This document shows positions 61,254-64,000 of a stretch of DNA of 64,000 nucleotides, in pieces. A model generated the notes under the pieces. It did no database searches, was not told the origin of the DNA, and saw only the letters and a list, made by a program, of their open reading frames with translations. The stretch is from Caproicibacterium amylolyticum. Lineage in GTDB: Bacteria > Bacillota > Clostridia > Oscillospirales > Acutalibacteraceae. Position 1 is the stretch's first letter. Each line of letters begins with the position of its first letter. Position numbers and translations under genes: made by a program. Location: the NCBI RefSeq assembly GCF_014467055.1, contig NZ_CP060696.1, forward strand, positions 1,054,001-1,118,000, written 5' to 3'.

Positions 61254-62654
61254 TCACTTTGTCAAATAAGCCGCAATATTATTGTAACAAATATCTTCCA
61301 CCATGCCGCCCAAAAGGTCATAGTCCATCGGCAGTTCGCCACGCTCCGTCCACTCGCCGAGCAGGTTGCACAGGATACGGCGGAAATACTCGTGCCGTGT
61401 GTAGGAAAGGAAACTGCGGGAATCGGTCAGCATACCGACAAAGCCGGAGAGCAGGCCGGTGTTGGCAAGTGCTTTCATCTGTGCTTCCATGCCGTCGCGG
61501 TGGTCGTTGAACCACCATGCTGCACCCAGCTGCATTTTTTGCGGAAAAACATTTTCCTGGAAGCAGCCGAGTACGCTGGCAAGTTTGTCGTTGTCATTTG
61601 CGTTGAGTGAATAGACAATCGTTTTCGGCAGTTCACCGGTTTTGTCAAGTGAATCCAGAAGTGCAGCAAGGGAAGCGGCAGAAATGCCGTCGCCGACCGC
61701 GTCGAAGCCGGTGTCAGCACCGCACTCTGCAAACATGCGGGTGCTGCAGCTGCGAATCACGCCGAAGTGCAGCTGCATGACAAAACCGATTTTGTGGTAA
61801 ATGCGTCCCAATGAAATCATCAGTTGATTTTGGTAGGCATTGCTTTCTTCATTGGTCAGTTTATTGCCGGACATGCGCTTTGTAAATGCGGCTTCCGCTT
61901 CTGCGCGCGTACCGCAGCAAAAATCTGGAGAAGCAAGGCTCTGGTCTGCCACTAAGCATCCTGCAGCCTTGAAATATTCCGCGCGTTTTTCCAGCGCGGT
62001 TTCCAGTTCCGCAAATGTTGTAACGGGTGTACCGACTGCTGCAGACAGCTTCTGCATCCAGCTGACAAAATTTTGATCTTCCGGATGCAGTGCTGTTTCG
62101 GGGCGGAAAGACGGCAGAACCTTTGTCGCAAAGCTTGTATCCGCGGCGAGTGCCTTGTGGCAGTGCAGATCATTAACAGGATCGTCCGTTGTGCACAGCG
62201 CTGCAACATTGCTGCGGCGAATCAGGGAGCGTACAGAAAATTCCGGCTTCTGCAGCTGTTCATTGCAGGTCTTCCAAATGCGCGGCGCACTTTCTGGTGT
62301 CAGCAGGTCATCTACATGAAAGTAACGTTTCAGTTCCAGATGTGTCCAGTGATACATCGGATTGCCCGCACAGCGGGGAATCGTTTCCGCAAATTTCAGA
62401 AATTTTTCGTAAGGATCGGCATTACCGGTGATGTATTTCTCCGGGACACCGGCGGCACGCATCAGGCGCCATTTGTAATGGTCTCCGGAAAGCCAGATTT
62501 CCGTCATATTGCTGTAGGTTTTGTCCTGCAGGATTTCTTCCGGATTCAGGTGGCAGTGGTAGTCAAATATCGGTGCTTTCTCCGCAAAGCGGTGGTACAG
62601 CAGGGAAGCTGTGCCGTTGTGCAGCATAAAATCATCATGAATCAGAGGTTTCAA
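61254..62654 (-). CDS. uxaC: glucuronate isomerase
   Basis: 466 residues from TTG 62654 (AAAGGAGTGAATATTC before it), which gives the normal length and the N-terminus KPLIHDDFML; the frame is open to 62723. FDYHCHLNPEEI holds metal-site histidines; DHRDGMEAQ-type and GGMVEDICYNN near the end are typical. It converts glucuronate to fructuronate and galacturonate to tagaturonate. Divergent from the AraC gene. Confidence 0.94.
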   Translation of the reverse strand: MKPLIHDDFMLHNGTASLLYHRFAEKAPIFDYHCHLNPEEILQDKTYSNMTEIWLSGDHYKWRLMRAAGVPEKYITGNADPYEKFLKFAETIPRCAGNPMYHWTHLELKRYFHVDDLLTPESAPRIWKTCNEQLQKPEFSVRSLIRRSNVAALCTTDDPVNDLHCHKALAADTSFATKVLPSFRPETALHPEDQNFVSWMQKLSAAVGTPVTTFAELETALEKRAEYFKAAGCLVADQSLASPDFCCGTRAEAEAAFTKRMSGNKLTNEESNAYQNQLMISLGRIYHKIGFVMQLHFGVIRSCSTRMFAECGADTGFDAVGDGISAASLAALLDSLDKTGELPKTIVYSLNANDNDKLASVLGCFQENVFPQKMQLGAAWWFNDHRDGMEAQMKALANTGLLSGFVGMLTDSRSFLSYTRHEYFRRILCNLLGEWTERGELPMDYDLLGGMVEDICYNNIAAYLTK

Positions 62655-62730
62655 TAGAATATTCACTCCTTTGCAGCGATAAGCTGCATTTATCTGCTTT
62701 TCAGTATACTCTGTTTTTTGCATAATACTT

Positions 62731-62765
62731 TGCGAAAATTGCGGAACTGGTATGCAAAAATTGCG
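62731..62765 (+). promoter_or_regulatory. two direct repeats, likely AraC-type operator
   Basis: TGCGAAAATTGCG (62731-62743) and TGCAAAAATTGCG (62753-62765), 22 bases apart from start to start, lie between the divergent uxaC and araC-type genes. Direct repeats two helix turns apart are typical AraC-family half sites. Confidence 0.55.
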
Positions 62766-62835
62766 CAGTTATACCTTGCTTTTTTGGAAAGCATGCGGTA
62801 CTATAAATAGAAATCAACATTGCGGAGATAGAACA

Positions 62836-63711
62836 GTGAAGCAGCTATTTGGCGAATTTACCGACCGGCAGGAAATGATACGGCCGGACTTTGAATATTT
62901 TCATTCTGTAAACCGCGAGCCGGTACAGGTGCCGTACCACAGCCATGATTTTTATGAAGTCCTGCTTTTCTTTTCCGGCAATGTGGACTATGTAGTCGAG
63001 GGGCGGGTATATCATCCGCAGCAGGGGGACGTGCTGCTGACCAATAACCGGGAACTGCACCGTCCGCAGGTGCGGGAGGGGCAGACCTATGAACGCATTG
63101 TGCTGTGGCTGCAGCCTGGCTACGTACGTTCGTTGGGCGGCAGCGAAAACTTGGCACTGTGTTTTGAAGCGTCTTCGCGGCAGCATTCCAACCTGCTTCG
63201 TCCGCAGGAGGAGATACGCCGAAAACTTCAAAACCTCTGCGGTGAGTTGGAGCAGGTCTATATTAGCGATGCTTACGGCAGTGCTGCGCTGCGGCGTGCG
63301 TACTGTATGCAGCTTTTGGTTTGGCTGAACCGTGCTTATTTTTCAGCATCGCCGGAGGAACAGAGTGTTGACTGTGACAGCAAGGTGGATGAAATTGTAC
63401 GGTATATCAATGAACATTTAAAAGAGGAATTATCCCTCGATGTGCTTTCCGCACGTTTTTATTTGAGCAAGTATCATTTAACGCGGCAGTTTAAAAAATA
63501 TATGGGCTTTTCCGTGCATCAGTATGTTGTGCGAAAGCGGCTGATTGCAGCGCGGCTGGCTTTGCAGTCCGGCAGTACGCCCGGCGAAGCCTTTGCACAG
63601 AGCGGTTTTGCGGATTATACAAATTTTTCCCGTGCGTTCCGCGCGCAGTACGGCATTTCACCGCGTTCCGTACAGGAGGAAAAATTAACAAAAGGAAGGA
63701 AGAATAGTTGA
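62836..63711 (+). CDS. AraC-family transcription regulator
   Basis: 291 residues from GTG 62836 (GCGGAGATAGAACA before it). Cupin N-terminal domain (PYHSHDFYEVLLFFSGNVDY, GDVLLTNNRELH) for ligand binding, and a C-terminal AraC DNA-binding domain (LSLDVLSARFYLSKYHLTR, FADYTNFSRAFR, GISPRSVQ). Divergent from uxaC; likely activates the uronate genes on binding a uronate or breakdown product. Confidence 0.88.
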   Translation: MKQLFGEFTDRQEMIRPDFEYFHSVNREPVQVPYHSHDFYEVLLFFSGNVDYVVEGRVYHPQQGDVLLTNNRELHRPQVREGQTYERIVLWLQPGYVRSLGGSENLALCFEASSRQHSNLLRPQEEIRRKLQNLCGELEQVYISDAYGSAALRRAYCMQLLVWLNRAYFSASPEEQSVDCDSKVDEIVRYINEHLKEELSLDVLSARFYLSKYHLTRQFKKYMGFSVHQYVVRKRLIAARLALQSGSTPGEAFAQSGFADYTNFSRAFRAQYGISPRSVQEEKLTKGRKNS

Positions 63712-63712
63712 A

Positions 63713-64000
63713 ATGAGTCGGAAAGGAACACTGACAGAACTGCCGTGTGGTAAGCGCTCAGTGTTGGTTTACTGTCCTTCTGCGGAATTTTGTAAAGCGC
63801 AGCTGCCGATTGCGTGGATCTGCGCTGGTGACGAGGTACGAACCACATTGGAACAGATACTTTTACAGTTGGAACCGCAGTTTGGCAGAACGTGTGCACC
63901 CTTCTGTATCTGCAGTGTTGTGCCGGCGGAGTGGGGGCGGGATTACACACCGTGGCCGGTACCCTCTCTGTGGAAAAGCGGCGAGCCTTTTACCGGCGGC
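63713..64000 (+). CDS. esterase/hydrolase-like protein (partial)
   Basis: 96 codons to the window edge, ATG 63713, overlapping context with the regulator stop (TGAAATG). VLVYCPSAEFCK and WGRDYTPWPVPSLWKSG resemble the N-terminal part of small alpha/beta hydrolases related to putative esterases. The catalytic part is beyond the window. Confidence 0.45.
   Translation, partial: MSRKGTLTELPCGKRSVLVYCPSAEFCKAQLPIAWICAGDEVRTTLEQILLQLEPQFGRTCAPFCICSVVPAEWGRDYTPWPVPSLWKSGEPFTGG

Overview
The window looks like a low-to-mid GC Clostridia chromosome, probably Oscillospiraceae-like. Evidence: sigma-A promoters of TTGACA-17-TATAAT type, strong GGAGG ribosome sites, GTG and TTG starts, a single-chain PurL, and an Acr3/ArsA/ArsD arsenic operon. 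Genus is not identified. The left 56% is the right part of a siphovirus-type prophage; the rest is host chromosome.

Prophage, 1 to about 35930. Early genes (1-7689) run on the plus strand: methyltransferase tail, small zinc proteins, DUF3310, SSB, MazG-like, replication organiser and terminase small subunit. A regulatory island follows (7690-9900), with minus-strand genes facing an HTH regulator across two divergent perfect promoters. Then come terL, a tRNA array, portal, capsid, connector, tail, tape measure, baseplate, endolysin and holin (9903-33999). A minus-strand lysogeny block (34145-35743) ends at the 3' half of a tRNA-Gly(CCC), which I read as attR. The integrase and the other att site would lie left of the window.

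The main discovery is an amber-gated late programme. Ten virion genes (terL, portal, major capsid, head-tail connector, gp10-like, major tail, tail chaperone, tape measure and two tail/baseplate genes) carry 13 in-frame TAG codons in otherwise intact frames. Eleven of the 13 fall within the first 50 codons. The tRNA array holds a tRNA with a CTA anticodon (12446-12521), which would read UAG. Late genes end only in TAA or TGA. Sequence context (the Walker A lysine of TerL, and a Lys-like tRNA body with G1-C72, C32, A38 and A73) points to lysine rather than the glutamine usual for TAG-recoded phages. Three copies of a phage promoter with fixed geometry (3262, 11592, 27150) precede the middle genes, the tRNA/virion operon and the tail-tip operon.

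Host part, 36000-64000. An inverted holin remnant and a decayed cation ATPase lie beside attR. An arsenic operon (arsR, arsD, arsA, acr3) follows, with arsC cut after 12 codons by a truncated insertion sequence. Next come HD, LacI, a kinase-less sensor, a DtxR/MntR-like regulator, a radical SAM/SPASM protein, a CrcB/FluC fluoride channel, purL-alr, a glycerol-1-phosphate dehydrogenase-like gene, and an HPt plus two EAL-type c-di-GMP proteins. Last is a uronate catabolism cluster (AraC regulator divergent from uxaC and a KDPG aldolase-VOC fusion).
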